Below, in pieces: positions 35,873-48,785 of a DNA stretch of 64,000 nucleotides. Below the pieces are notes generated by a model. That model did not search any database and was not told the origin of the DNA. It was given only the letters and a program-made list of their open reading frames with translations. Source of the DNA: Brienomyrus brachyistius (Eukaryota; Chordata; Actinopteri; Osteoglossiformes; Mormyridae); contig NC_064539.1 of the NCBI RefSeq assembly GCF_023856365.1, positions 31,036,482 through 31,100,481 on the forward strand. Direction: 5' to 3'. The position numbers and the translations under genes were made by a program. Every line of letters begins with the position of its first letter. Position 1 is the first letter of the stretch.

Positions 35873-36660
35873 CATCAGAAGATCCTGCATTCTGCAATAT
35901 CTTTTCACAGCTGGTTTATATATAACTTAAGGTTTTGTCCAGATTATCTTGTATGCAGATGAATCCCTGCGCAACAGCACCATGACGCGGTGTGGGGGTG
36001 GGTTGGGGCTCCGGGAAAACCTGCTAGCGGCGTCTTTATGACAGCAGAGTGATAATGGATCAGATGGCAGAACAGTACAGTATCATGCGGGCGACCAGGG
36101 GGCCACTCAGGAAGGAAGAGGCAACTGAAAGCTCATCTGCCTTCGGGAAAAGGCAGCTAGCAGGGAAACACAAGAAAAAGTACATAATGAAAGTCAGGGA
36201 AGCATCTGTGAAGCGAAATACAATGTCTTCAAGCTGAACAACTCCGCTGATGTGGTGTTTTTAGTGATATTAAATGAGCCCGACATTGTTTTGATGGTCA
36301 CAGAGAATGCAGGCGTTTGTGTGGGCTGTGCAGAGCTGCCCCCCGCCGCTCAGAATACTGTGACGGCTCCTGAGATGAATGAGGGGAAAATGCTGAAGGG
36401 GGGGGGGGTGCAGGCAGGAAAGCCAACTTCGGCGGTGAAAAAAGCTAAAAATCTGAATCAGGGATGTTGCCGGTGTGTGGGGCGGTAAGGAATGCTTGGT
36501 GCATGGTTTAGGGTCCATCTCCACAACCTGTCTCAGCAACAGATCGAGGCGGATTGGACTTGGAGCATGAGGCCCTGAGCACGATGACCAACCCCACCCA
36601 TACCAGTCCTCCCCCCTCAGCATGGTATGGAAGATGGAATAGGGGATGGAGAAGGAGAGC
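35873..36660. other. Unique intronic sequence, no gene seen
   Basis: Only short open frames and a G run near 36401-36408. Confidence 0.4.
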
Positions 36661-36667
36661 ACAGACT

Positions 36668-37915
36668 GTCATCACCACCTGCTCTCCTCCATCACCTACA
36701 AACTACATGTTCTCCTCCATCACCTTCACACCACCTGCTCTCCTCCATCACCTGCAAACTACATGTTCTCCTCCATCACCTTCACACCACCTGCTCTCCT
36801 CCATCACCTGCAAACTACATGTTCTCCTCCATCACCTTCACACCACCTGCTCTCCTCCATCACCTGCAAACTACATGTTCTCCTCCATCACCTCACACCA
36901 CCTGCTCTCCTCCATCACCTACAAACTACATGTTCTCCTCCATCACCTTCACACCACCTGCTCTCCTCCATCACCTGCAAACTACATGTTCTCCTCCATC
37001 ACCTTCACACCACCTGCTCTCCTCCATCACCTGCAAACTACATGTTCTCCTCCATCACCTTCACACCACCTGCTCTCCTCCATCACCTGCAAACTACATG
37101 TTCTCCTCCATCACCTTCACACCACCTGCTCTCCTCCATCACCTACAAACTACATGTTCTCCTCCATCACCTTCACACCACCTGCTCTCCTCCATCACCT
37201 GCAAACTACATGTTCTCCTCCATCACCTTCACACCACCTGCTCTCCTCCATCACCTGCAAACTACATGTTCTCCTCCATCACCTTCACACCACCTGCTCT
37301 CCTCCATCACCTGCAAACTACATGTTCTCCTCCATCACCTTCACACCACCTGCTCTCCTCCATCACCTGCAAACTACATGTTCTCCTCCATCACCTTCAC
37401 ACCACCTGCTCTCCTCATCACCTACAAACTACATGTTCTCCTCCATCACCTTCACACCACCTGCTCTCCTCCATCACCTGCAAACTACATGTTCTCCTCC
37501 ATCACCTTCACACCACCTGCTCTCCTCCATCACCTGCAAACTACATGTTCTCCTCCATCACCTTCACACCACCTGCTCTCCTCCATCACCTGCAAACTAC
37601 ATGTTCTCCTCCATCACCTTCACACCACCTGCTCTCCTCCATCACCTACAAACTACATGTTCTCCTCCATCACCTTCACACCACCTGCTCTCCTCCATCA
37701 CCTGCAAACCTACATGTTCTCCTCCATCACCTTCACACCACCTGCTCTCCTCCATCACCTACAAACTACATGTTCTCCTCCATCACCTTCACACCCACCT
37801 GCTCTCCTCCATCACCTACAAACTACATGTTCTCCTCCATCACTTTCACACCACCTGCTCTCCTCCATCACCTACAAACTACATGTTCTCCTCCATCACC
37901 TTTACACCACCTTGA
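36668..37915. repeat. 56-bp dimeric pyrimidine-rich minisatellite, about 22 copies
   Basis: Each 56-bp unit is two 28-bp halves: CTCTCCTCCATCACCTGCAA ACTACATG and TTCTCCTCCATCACCTTCAC ACCACCTG. The halves share YTCTCCTCCATCACCT and differ afterwards, so the present unit is a dimer of an older 28-bp repeat. CCTGCAAAC alternates with CCTACAAAC. Small indels near 36891, 37413 and 37708 shift phase. Three plus-strand frames stay open because 56 is not a multiple of three and no phase has a stop. Confidence 0.96.
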
Positions 37916-37924
37916 CCTTTGAAG

Positions 37925-38580
37925 AAATACAGAACATTCTCCTAGAGCATGTATTCAGTTAACTGAAGTGGAAGATAACATTCTTTTCATAGTAATGCAA
38001 TGATCCAGACCCTGTCCAGATCTGCAGAGTCCCTCATGTGTTTAGCATCTGCTGTTGACAGAAGAGATTAGATACTCTAATCCATGCAGCACTAAACATG
38101 CTATCCACCACACGTGTGAGTTACCCTAGTAGAAAGTACCTACTAAAGGAATATTGAAGTAAAAGTATAGCAACACTGTGAAGAAGTAAAGGGACAGCAG
38201 CCACCCGTCTGATACAGAAACATTTACCACAGAGCCGCCTTTGGGAAGCCGACAGAACTACTGGGGCCCAGAAAGAGACGAGATCTTCAGAATCTTGTCA
38301 CTTCGCAGAGGCTTTTATAGAAAGTGTAGGGTGTGATCTAGGGCCTGTTTATCCTTCACTGAAGAGTGCAGGAGAGTAAGATGCGTCACCATGGCCAGAG
38401 AAACAGCTACAAGCAGAACAGATTAGGATAAAAAAGAACAAGATGACTTTATAATGACAAAATCCTGGGAGCCGGGAGAACCGTGCAGGTGGAGTGAGGG
38501 TGAGACTTCAACACAAAGCAGGGACCTGATTCAGTGAAGCTCACATGAGTATCGGAAGGATCAATAAGAAGCTGTGCAGG
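37925..38580. other. Unique AT-rich intronic sequence
   Basis: No repeats, genes or TE similarity recognised. Confidence 0.45.
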
Positions 38581-38584
38581 GCAG

Positions 38585-39645
38585 TGAGCCCCAGCCAGCC
38601 ATACCCAGCTCCAGCCAGTCACAGTCAGCCATACCCAGCCCCAGCCAGTCACAGTCAGTCATACCCAGCCCCAGCCAGTCACAGTCAGCCATACCCAGCT
38701 CCAGCCAGTCACAGTCAGCCATACCCAGCCCCAGCCAGTCACAGTCAGTCATACCCAGCCCCAGCCAGTCACAGTCAGCCATACCCAGCTCCAGCCAGTC
38801 ACAGTCAGCCATAACCCAACCGCAACCAGTCACAGTCAGCCATACCCTGCCCCAGCCAGTCACAGTCAGCCATACCCAGCTCCAGCCAGTCACAGTCAGC
38901 CATACCCAGCTCCAGCCAGTCACAGTCAGCCATACCCAGCTCCAGCCAGTCACAGTCAGTCATACCCTGCCCCAGCCAGTCACAGTCAGCCATACCCAGC
39001 TCCAGCCAGTCACAGTCAGCCATACCCAGCTCCAGCCAGTCACAGTCAGTCATACCGTGCCCCAGCCAGTCACAGTCAGTCATACCGTGCCCCAGCCAGT
39101 CACAGTCAGCCATATCCAGCTCCAGCCAGTCACAGTCAGCCATACCCAGCCCCAGCCAGTCACAGTCAGCCATACCCAGCCCCAGCCAGTCACAGTCAGC
39201 CATACCCAGCTCAGCCAGTCACAGTCAGCGATACCCAGCCCCAGCCAGTCACAGTCAGTCATACCAGCCCCAGCCAGTCACAGTCAGCCATACCCAGCCC
39301 CAGCCAGTCACAGTCAGCCATACCCAACCGCAACCAGTCACAGTCAGCCATACCCAGCTCCAGCCAGTCACAGTCAGCCATACCCAGCCCCAGCCAGTCA
39401 CAGTCAGCCATACCCAGCCCCAGCCAGTCACAGTCAGCCATACCCAGCTCCAGCCAGTCACAGTCAGTCACACCCAGCTCCAGCCAGTCACACCCAGCTC
39501 CAGCCAGTCACAGTCAGTCATACCCAGTTCCAGCCAGTCACAGACAGCCATACCCAGCTCCAGCCAGTCACAGTCAGCCATATCCAGCCCCAGCCAGTCA
39601 CAGCCAGCCATACCCAGCTCCAGCCAGCTATACCCAGTCCCAGTG
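38585..39645. repeat. 30-bp minisatellite, about 35 copies
   Basis: The unit is CCAGTCACAGTCAGCCATAC plus CCAGCTCCAG. Markers are CAGCTCCAG / CAGCCCCAG / CTGCCCCAG / CGTGCCCCAG, and CAGTCAGTCATAC versus CAGTCAGCCATAC. A 30-bp period gives open frames on both strands with ten-residue repeats. Rare variants such as CAACCGCAACC occur at about 38816 and 39325. Confidence 0.96.
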
Positions 39646-39649
39646 ACCC

Positions 39650-41455
39650 TCTGAGTGCCAAAGAAGTGCCAGGAAGCTGACTATCAAACCAGACTGGCAG
39701 CAGACCAAATGAATTCCAGTCCCTTCTTAAGGACCTGAATATGTGTGTGCCAGGCTGGCAGAGGCATTCTGGGACACTGGGACCTCCAGCATGCCTGTAT
39801 GAGGCAGCCTGCCCTCCCAGCTGTTAGCGCTGCTGTTTCCCAGAGCCATTCTTCTCATCGTGTTTGCTGACGCCGGCTGACTGCTGTCAGAGCCCGGACA
39901 GCACGGCTCTCCAACAGAACGCTGAAGCCATAGCCTGGCCTGTGAGCTCAGAGCGACTCAGTGAGCTTTAATTAGCAATCACACCAAGAAATGGCCTCAA
40001 GTCTTTAAGCCTCTTTTTAAATGGGCTGCTCAAGAAACCATGAAGAGGCGGACAGACCGACACAATCAGGGTTTTTAACACGAATGACGCACTGCTCACT
40101 GCGATCATCCCCACCGGCTGAGAGCAGGCCCTCATGGGGGCTGTTAGCAGTGCGTCAGCATGGCGTCCACTGTGGTTCGACAGTGAAGACTGAGAGCGAC
40201 CTGAGACAATCAGACACACACACATACACTGTAACCCTAATGCTAACCCAGCCCTAACCTTACCCGGTTAATAACAGGTGGTCTCAACAATGAAATATAA
40301 ACATAATCCACACACACACATAGACAAACACGGAAATGCGCAATCACCAAGGAGGGCACTACCCATCTCTCTCAGCCCGAATGACCCTCCCACCCCTCCC
40401 AAAACACCATTTAATCAGCAGGTACCTTTCAAAGCAGCACATTCATTCCATTCATTAATTTTATTTATGACGATCAATCAGAAACGAACATGTAGCAGCC
40501 CGTTGGTCTTTGACCATTACGCCATCTGCTGGCCATCTGCTGCCCTACTAGCACTGGGACACCAGTGGGACGCAGCACTCACTGTGGCCTTTACTGTGCT
40601 GGGTGCAGCCTGGGTATCTGCATGGGTCCTGTGACCCTACGACCCGAGAACAGGGCCCTTTGTGTTCACGGAAAAGCACCTCCCCCCCCGCCAGCCATGG
40701 GACACCAGCACCCCCTACAACCCAGGTCTGTGAAGCGTGAAGAGTTCCACTGTCCCGATGTTAATTAAAGAGCCACCCGTTTCTTTAAGTGTTAAGATGA
40801 GAGGAGGATTTTACGGGCATGTTATGTCTTTGTACTGACATTACCCTTCAAAAATAAGCTTATTCATTCGTGTTCTCCATAACTGAAATATCCCAGAAGT
40901 GATTACGGCGATGTCTTTCTTTACACAATAAGCCGCATTTTATATGATGATACATGAAAATGTTTATTAACACCGATTCGGAAAGCAATCCCGAACGAGC
41001 GCTGAAGGCGGGGAATGTGCTTCAGCAGCTCCCGGGGGTGTCAATGGGCAGGTTTTCCTGAGGTAAACATAACAGAGGCCGAAAGGTGACTTTAAACAAC
41101 CTCCCCCATGGGGGCATGCTTCCATCCAGTCATGGCGCCGAAGTTCCTGAACAAATGATTGGAGAAGGAAGGACATGGAAGCAGAATGCTATGTGTGAGG
41201 TGTCAGGGATGGAGCTATGGTGCCCCCCCCGAGTCTGAGGGACCCTTCCTAATTACTGCTGCCAGGCTTCTCATGGACATTAACAACCCCCTCAGCCCCC
41301 AGCTTGTTTGTTTGATTTTTTTAAGCAATTAAAAAATGTAACGGGGCTTTCTACTGTTCCCAGAATTCCAGGTCTCAGGATTAAATAAAGTGGAAAAGAA
41401 AGCAGGCAGGGTCCTGCGTTGCGGAAGGGTGTGCTAGGAGCGTGACCTCGTTGAG
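39650..41455. other. Unique intronic sequence with CTCF-like and telomere-like motifs
   Basis: Degenerate CCCTAA-like text lies at 40232-40266. CGCCATCTGCTGGCCATCTG at 40520-40539 contains two overlapping minus-strand CTCF-like half-motifs (CAGCAGATGG). No gene recognised. Confidence 0.4.
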
Positions 41456-41461
41456 GTGGCC

Positions 41462-42725
41462 TCAAGACATGCGGAATCTGCACTCGGAAACAGCCTCCAA
41501 TACTGAACACAGACATGCGGAATCTGCACTCGGAAACAGCCTCCAATACTGAACACAGACATGCGGAATCTGCACTCGGAAACAGCTCCAATACTGAACA
41601 CAGACATATGGAATCTGCACTCGGAAACAGCCTCCAATACTGAACACAGACATATGGAATCTGCACTCGGAAACAGCCTCCAATACCTAACACAGACATA
41701 TGGAATCTGCACTCGGAAACAGCCTCCAATACTGAACACAGACATATGGAATCTGCACTCGGAAACAGCCTCCAATACTGAACACAGACATGCGGAATCT
41801 GCACTCGGAAACAGCCTCCAATACTGAACACAGACATGCGGAATCTGCACTCGGAAACAGCCTCCAATACTGAACACAGACATGCGGAATCTGCACTCGG
41901 AAACAGCCTCCAATACTGAACACAGACATATGGAATCTGCACTCGGAAACAGCCTCCAATACTGAACACAGACATGCGGAATCTGCACTCGGAAACAGCC
42001 TCCAATACTGAACACAGACATGTGGAATCTGCACTCGGAAACAGCCTCCAATACTGAACACAGACATGCGGAATCTGCACTCGGAAACAGCCTCCAATAC
42101 CGAACACAGACATGCGGAATCTGCACTCGGAAACAGCCTCCAATACTGAACACAGACATATGGAATCTGCACTCGGAAACAGCCTCCAATACTGAACACA
42201 GGCATGTGGAATCGGCACTCGGAAACAGCCTCCAATACTGAACACAGACATGCAGAATCTGCACTCGGAAACAGCCTCCAATACTGAACACAGACATATG
42301 GAATCTGTACCCGGATACAGCCTCCATTACTGAACGCTGACATGAGGAATCTGTACCCGGATACAGCCTCCATTACTGAATGCTGACATGAGGAATCTGT
42401 ACCCGGATACAGCCTCCATTACTGAACGCTGACATGAGGAATCTGTACCCGGATACAGCCTCCATTACTGAACACTGACATGAGGAATCTGTACCCGGAT
42501 ACAGCCTCCATTACTGAACACAGACTTGCAGAATCTGCACCCAGATACAACCTCCATTACTGAACACTGACATGCAGAATCTGCACCCAGATATAGCCTC
42601 CATTACTGAACGCTGACATGAAGAATCTGTACCCGGATACAGCCTCCATTACTGAACACTGACATGCAGAATCTGCACCCAGATATAGCCTCCATTACTG
42701 AACGCTGACATGAGGAATCTGCACC
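41462..42725. repeat. 46-bp minisatellite with two sharply separated subfamilies
   Basis: The left part (to about 42300, about 18 units) is ACATGCGGAATCTGCACTCG plus GAAACAGCCTCCAATACTGA and ACACAG, with ACATATGG as the main variant. The right part (42300-42725, about 9 units) has GTACCCGGATACAGCCTCCA and TTACTGAACGCTG, with CACCCAGATA variants. Subfamilies switch over one or two units. Confidence 0.95.
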
Positions 42726-43017
42726 CGGATATGAGCAGCAAGAATATGGCTTGAAGGTTAGCAGAAAACGTCTCAGAAGGGAGCAGCTGTTGTACCTTTC
42801 AATTGGATAAACATTGAAGATATGATCTTCATAATTCCCTGTAGGTTGAAACACTAGATTACTCAAGAAGAACACTGGACTTTGTCTGCCTGCCATCGTG
42901 AGGCTGTCCGTGTCAAGGTCAGAGGTCACCACACACAGTGAGGGTGACGGTCATACTTGCCTGGTAGAGAAAGACACAAAGTCGTGGAGCACAGCAGGTA
43001 CCACAGAGAGTAGAGCA
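42726..43017. other. Short unique spacer
   Basis: No feature recognised between the 46-bp and 35-bp arrays. Confidence 0.4.
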
Positions 43018-43340
43018 GGGGACAGCACAGACCAGAGAGCAGAGGGGGTACTGCAGACAGCACAGACCAGAGAGCAGAGCGGGTACTGCAGACAGCACAG
43101 ACCAGAGAGTAGAGCGGGTACTGCAGACAGCACAGACCAGAGAGCAGAGCGGGTACTGCAGACAGCACAGACCAGAGAACAGAGCGGGTACTGCAGACAG
43201 AACAGACCAGAGAGCAGAGCGGGTACTGCAGACAGCACAGACCAGAGAGCAGAGCGGGTACTGCAGACAGCACAGACCAGAGAGCAGAGTGGGTACTGCA
43301 GACAGCACAGACCAGAGAGGAGAGCGGGTACTGCAGATGG
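43018..43340. repeat. 35-bp minisatellite, about nine copies
   Basis: The unit is AGCGGGTACTGCAGACAGCA plus CAGACCAGAGAGCAG; copies differ by single substitutions (AGTAG, AACAG, GAACAG). Confidence 0.95.
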
Positions 43341-43344
43341 CAGA

Positions 43345-43880
43345 GTGGTGAACACAGCACACAGGCTGATTAACCCCTACGGGACCAGCAGAGGGTCCAC
43401 TCAGCTACTTGGGTTTAGCTTTTTCTGAATTTCACTGGCAGTGCAGTGTGTCAATCATCTGTGAGCCCTCCCAGTCTGCTGTTTGAAGATGCCAACATTT
43501 CTTTGGTGTTGGTCAGCAGGGGGCATCAACGCCTCCCCATCCAGCAAAGTCCCAATTCAGATGCACTGGAACAGCTGCTGTCTAAAAACACTAGTGCTGG
43601 ATTTACATGCAAACTGGATTTAATGTCCCTCTGCAGCTACCGAAACTCCGCTTGGTGTGTAAATGTCAATGCAGCTGCATTTTATCACACAGATTTCGAT
43701 TTTCAGCAGTTTAGCTTCCAAAAAGCGAATGTAAATGTTATGAATGCAGATCCGGGGGCACAGTGCTGCATGATGCATGATCCAAGTGATGCAAGTGATG
43801 CATGATCAAACCAGGGTCTGTAATGCATTTATTCACGCCGAGATCAGCCAGGAAACATATGCAGGGCTGCGCTGCTCTCG
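43345..43880. other. Unique spacer with a CTCF-like core
   Basis: GTCAGCAGGGGGCAT at 43512-43526 (+) resembles a CTCF core. No gene seen. Confidence 0.4.
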
Positions 43881-43884
43881 CTAT

Positions 43885-44940
43885 ACCACACACTGCTCTC
43901 ACTCTACTGCACACAGCTCTCTACCGCACACAGCTCACTCCACCGCACATTGCTCTCTACCATAAGTTGCTCTCACTCAACCGTACACTGCTCCCACTCT
44001 ACTGCTTGCTACTCTTACTCTACCACACACTGCTTGTACTCTACCGCACAATGGCATCATTCTGTCACACACTGCTAACACTTTACTGCACACAGCTCTC
44101 TACCACACACTGCTCACACTCTACAGCACACTGCTCTTACTCTACAGTAAGCTGCTCTCACTCTACCACCCACTGCTCTTACTCTGGAACATGCTGCTCT
44201 CTTGCACACTGATTTCACGACACCTCATGCTGCTTGCACTGTATCATACATTGCTGTCACTGCCACACACTGCTTCTGCTTTACTGCACACTGCTTGTAC
44301 TCATTCATGCTCCTCTTATTGTACCACACACTGTTCTCACTCTAACACCCACTGCTCTTACCCTATGGCACATTGCTCTCACTCTTTTACAAACTGATCT
44401 CAAGATACCTCCTGCTGTTCCCTTTGTACCACACACTGATTCCACTCTACCACATGCTGCTCTCACACTTCATTACATTGCTCTCATTCTACAGTAAGCT
44501 ACTCTTAGTTTACCGCACACTGCACTCTCTACTGCAGACTGCTCTTGCTCTACCCCCCACTGCTCTCATTAATGCTGCTCTTATTCTACTTCATGCTACT
44601 CTTACTCTGATGTTACGCTACAGCACACTGCTCTCTCTACTGCACATTGCTGTTAAGCTTCAGCACACTGCTTTCTGTTTACTACACATTGATCTCACTC
44701 TACAACCCACTGCTCTCACTCTACTGCACACTACTCTCAATCTGTCACACACTGATCTCTGTCTACTACAACTGATCTCACTCTACAACCCACTGCTCTC
44801 ACTCTATCCCACACTGCTCTCAATCTGTCACACACTGCTCTCACTCTGTTGTACACTGCAGTCACTCAACATCACACTACTCTCACTCTACTTCACACTG
44901 CTCTGATACATATAAACTCCACTAACACTCTACCACATGC
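43885..44940. repeat. About 21-bp diverged minisatellite (CACACTGCTCTCACTCTACYG)
   Basis: Roughly 45 imperfect units of 20-24 bp with many substitutions and indels, e.g. CTACCACACACTGCTCTCAC and CTACAGCACACTGCTCTTAC. It is the most diverged long array in the window, which suggests age. Confidence 0.9.
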
Positions 44941-44944
44941 TTCA

Positions 44945-45091
44945 TCAGAGGATCTGTTATCGACGCGACTCCCACTAAGCGGTTTAAACCTTTAATCTGT
45001 GATTAGAGCAGATCCTGATTCTGGTTACTTGCCATGATCTCAGACACTGATCCTGACTTCAGTGATCTTCTGCATTCTCTGGGGCCATCAT

Positions 45092-45132
<41 letters not shown>

Positions 45133-46735
45133 GCAGTTGGAAATCACAGAAAATATAAAAATGGCTAACTGGCATGTAGTCGGTATGATTCGCATCTGTG
45201 GTGAGAGAGTGACAAGTGAGGTGCTGTGACAAGGACCACGGGGCCATTGCAGGGCACACGCAGCTGGGCACACAGCTCACACGAAGCTCAACTCCGTCAC
45301 GTGAATATGGAGGGGACAGAGCAGTGCACAAGGAGGACAGACACCTCTGTGGATGATAAAGGTGGGGGCTCTCCATCCTTGTGTGTGTGGGGGTGTAATT
45401 TGGACTGTGTAGGAATGTGACCCAAATCAGTGTAGATATCAGAGCCTGGAAGGGTTTGATCTTCAAACGAATGGGTAGGAGGAAGCAACAGCAGGAGATC
45501 CAGCCCGCCGAGCCGGCGTGAAATGAAAAGATAAGCGAATGAAGCGACAGGAAGCCAGAGGGTAACCCTTAAAAAACGGCCCTGAAAGATGAGCGTCTCC
45601 TCCCCCAACACCCCCCCCCCCCCCATGATCCCTCCTCTGTGTGACACCAGCGCCCCCTGGACCTCACCAAGCATAGTGATCTGCTCTGAAATCAGCTCCA
45701 AGCATGAAAGCAGAGGACTGACAGAGGTCTCAAACTAACCCTAAACCTAACTCTAACTAACCATAAGCCTAGACCTACCTAACCCTAACCCTAGCATTAA
45801 GTGACACTGCAGCTGTCTGTTTAATGTACCACAGACCCAGCTGACAAACCCCCCCGCAGACTGTGGCACACAGCTGCATGCCAGGATCCACTCGGTGCTG
45901 CCTCTGAACACACCAAGATAAAGGTTTTCCGTGGGGCAGAGCTGCTGAGGCATGTTTATTACAAATTTTCACGCTGCGGTCTGTCACAGACGGAGAGGGA
46001 CGTGGGGGGGGGGGGGGGGCTGGGGGCGGTATTCACCTTTCCGGAACCCTCAATTATCGGCCCTGTGATGTTACTGATGTGAATGATCCATCTTCATCAG
46101 GCAGACAGACACAGGGATGCACGGCACCATGAGAGGGCATCACTGCTGAAGGTGCTGTGTTCACTGACATGTTCTACACGCTGTGGACACTGCAGGATGA
46201 TGATCAGACCCACAGAACACAGTCCGGCTCCACTCACAGACGGCCCTCGTGTTATACGTTCCACTATGACCCCCCACCCCGCTCCTCCCCAGCTAGAGCG
46301 GGGTGCTGGGGACAGTCAGGGGAGTGTCAGGGACAGCTGGGGGGGGATGTCACGGACAGTCCAAAGAGGTGGATACAGAGTCTTGTGAGCCCATCCAGCT
46401 CTAACAGTCTGTGTAATCAAGCTGTATTGGAGGACCAGTGTCCCAGGATGCTTTGCTGTGAGTGGCAGAGCAACAATACGCTGCTAAACTCCCCACCCCC
46501 CATGGTCCCAGGGAACCTCTGTGGGCCAGAAATGAAAAAATACATATCAAATGGGGAAGCACTTTGTTCCTGATTGACACGGGGGGGGGAGGGGGGGGGG
46601 ACAGCTTCACATGCAGCTTTTATGACATGATAATAAACCGCGAAGCACTGAATTGTCAGACTGTGATCAGCACTAAAGCAAAAGCGAGTGAGATACTGCT
46701 CTGAGGCACTTCCCTCCACAGACTTGTGAATTCCT
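44945..46735. other. Intronic spacer with trinucleotide repeats and G/C runs
   Basis: (CAT)n at 45086-45110 passes directly into (CAG)n at 45110-45135. A C run lies at 45611-45624 and a G run at 46005-46019. CCAGCGCCCCCTGG at 45647-45660 is a minus-strand CTCF-like core. CTAACCC-like text is present at 45731-45795. No gene recognised. Confidence 0.5.
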
Positions 46736-46739
46736 GCCC

Positions 46740-47905
46740 CGTTTAGCCTATCTAACCCGTCCTCTCTTTCGTCTACCTGACCCCTACCTTTGGCATCTCT
46801 ACCTTTTCCCCTAATCCCTTTTCCCTAGCACCTCCCCTAATCCCTTCTTTGATTTACTTAACCCTTCCCGCAATTCCTCCCTTCTTTGGCCTCCCTAGCT
46901 CCTCCCCTAATCCCTCCCCTCTCTGGCCTCCCTAACCCCTCCCCTAATCCCTTCTTTGATTTACTTAACCCTTCCCGCAATTCCTCCCCTCTCTGACCTC
47001 CATAGCCCTTCCCCTAATCCCCCCCTCTTTGGCCTCCCTAGCCCCTCCCCTAATCCCCCCTCTTTGGCCTCCCTAACTCCTCCCTTAATCCCTCCCCTCT
47101 TTGGTCTCCTTAGCCCCTCCCCCAACCCCCCCGTTTTTGGCCTCCCGAGCTCCTCCCCTAATCCCCCCTCTTTGGACTCCATAGCTCCTCCCCTAATCCC
47201 TCCCCTCTTTGGTCTCCTTAGCCCCTCCCCCAACCCCCCCGTTTTTGGCCTCCCGAGCTTCTCCCCTAATCCCTCCCTTCTTTGGCCTCCCTAGCTCCTC
47301 CCCTAATCCCTCCCTTCTTTGGCCTCCCTAGCTCCTCCCCTAATCCCTCCCTTCTTTGGCCTCCCTAGCTCCTCCCCTAATCCCCCCTCTTTGGTCTCCT
47401 TAGCCCCTCCCCCAACCCCCCCGTTTTTGGCCTCCCGAGCTCCTCCCCTAATCCCTCCCTTCTTTGGCCTCCCTAGCCCCTCCCCTAATCCCCCCTCTTT
47501 GGCCTCCCTAACTCCTCCCCTAATCCCCCCTCTTTGGTCTCCTTAGCCCCTCCCCCAACCCCCCCGTTTTTGGCCTCCCGAGCTCCTCCCCTAATCCCTC
47601 CCTTCTTTGGCCTCCCGAGCTCCTCCCCTAATCCCTCCCTTCTTTGGCCTCCCTAGCTCCTCCCTTAATCCCTCCCTTCTTTGGCCTCCCTAGCTCCTCC
47701 CCTAATCCCCCCTCTTTGGTCTCCTTAGCCCCTCCCCCAACCCCCCCGTTTTTGGCCTCCCGAGCTCCTCCCCTAATCCCTCCCTTCTTTGGCCTCCCGA
47801 GCTCCTCCCCTAATCCCTCCCTTCTTTGGCCTCCCTAGCTCCTCCCCTAATCCCTCCCCTCTTTGCCCTCCCTAGCTCAACCCCTAAGTTCTCCCCTTTC
47901 TGGCC
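46740..47905. repeat. 36-37-bp C-rich minisatellite with one CCCTAA per unit
   Basis: The unit is AGCTCCTCCCCTAATCCCTC plus CCTTCTTTGGCCTCCCT. A variant block with CCCCCCCGTTTTTGGCCTCC recurs at about 47120, 47235, 47415, 47560 and 47740 with similar neighbours, so multi-unit blocks were copied. On the minus strand (gene sense) most units contain GGGATTAGGGGAGG, with several G runs per unit. Confidence 0.94.
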
Positions 47906-48780
47906 TTCCTGCCCTGATCTCTACTTTTTACATTTTACCTGATCCCTCCCCTAGCCCATGCCCTTTATCCCCTCCATTTCCCATCTCCCTAATCCCTCCC
48001 CCTCCTTAACCTTAACCCTCAATACAACCTATTTGTGTTCTTTATTCAAGTACACTGAGTCTGAACCTCACAAACGTGCCGAAGTGTCCATTTACAATCT
48101 GCATGGAAAGGCTCTGATAAGCAAAGACGCCGTCTTTTATGGGATTTAATTAGGCAGCTCTGTAGCAGCAGATCAGCACATTAGCATTTGAGTGAAGCTG
48201 ATATATTCGAAACAGAAAGGCACCTCATCTGGTTACAACAAAGCCTCATTAAATCTACAGTGATGTCCTGCTGTATAACAACGAAACAAAGAAGGTCCCG
48301 TGGAGATGAATACTCTGACAGGCAGGCGCCGCGTAAGGGACGTCACTGAGCCACGGAGTGCTATAAACGCCCTGAATAAACCTTAGTCTCTGTGCTTCCT
48401 GCTTGAGTACAGAGGCTGAGCTGCAGGTGTCTCTCAGTTAGGGAGTGACCTCTGTCTGCCCCTGACCCTAACCCTGACCCTGTCTGCCAGCACTGAACAG
48501 CAGCAGGGAGGGCACCCCACCAGCATAACCAATCAATACAAATGAAGTCAGTCATCTGACTCCTGGGAGGCCACGCCCACATCACCTCATGACGACATAA
48601 CATGTAATGGAAAAATTCATGCTTCAAGTCCATACTCTCACCTGTGGTCAGGAGCTCTGTGTATTGACTGAAAGACTGAGATAGTGGATACAAGCGACGG
48701 AAATAAGCTTCCTCTACAGGGTGACTGGGTTCAGCCTTAGAGACAGAGTAAGGAGCTCAGGTACCTGGGAAGGGCTCAAA
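47906..48780. other. Unique intronic sequence
   Basis: The first 100 bp is pyrimidine-rich and grades out of the array. No gene or repeat recognised after that. Confidence 0.4.
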
Positions 48781-48785
48781 GTAGA

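Noticed and set aside
36554..37962. Three overlapping 430-450 codon frames
   Set aside because: All three phases of the 56-bp pyrimidine array are open; no phase is favoured.
38574..39680. 368-codon frame rich in PAPASHSQPY-type decapeptides
   Set aside because: It is the 30-bp array in translation, and opposite-strand frames are open too.
41292..42373. Cysteine-containing minus-strand frames (329, 297 and 228 codons)
   Set aside because: They are phases of the 46-bp array without conserved non-repeat sequence.
45731..45795. Interstitial telomere repeat
   Set aside because: The CTAACCC-like text is too irregular, with few exact CCCTAA hexamers in tandem. It fits better with a dispersed repeat like that at 15003.
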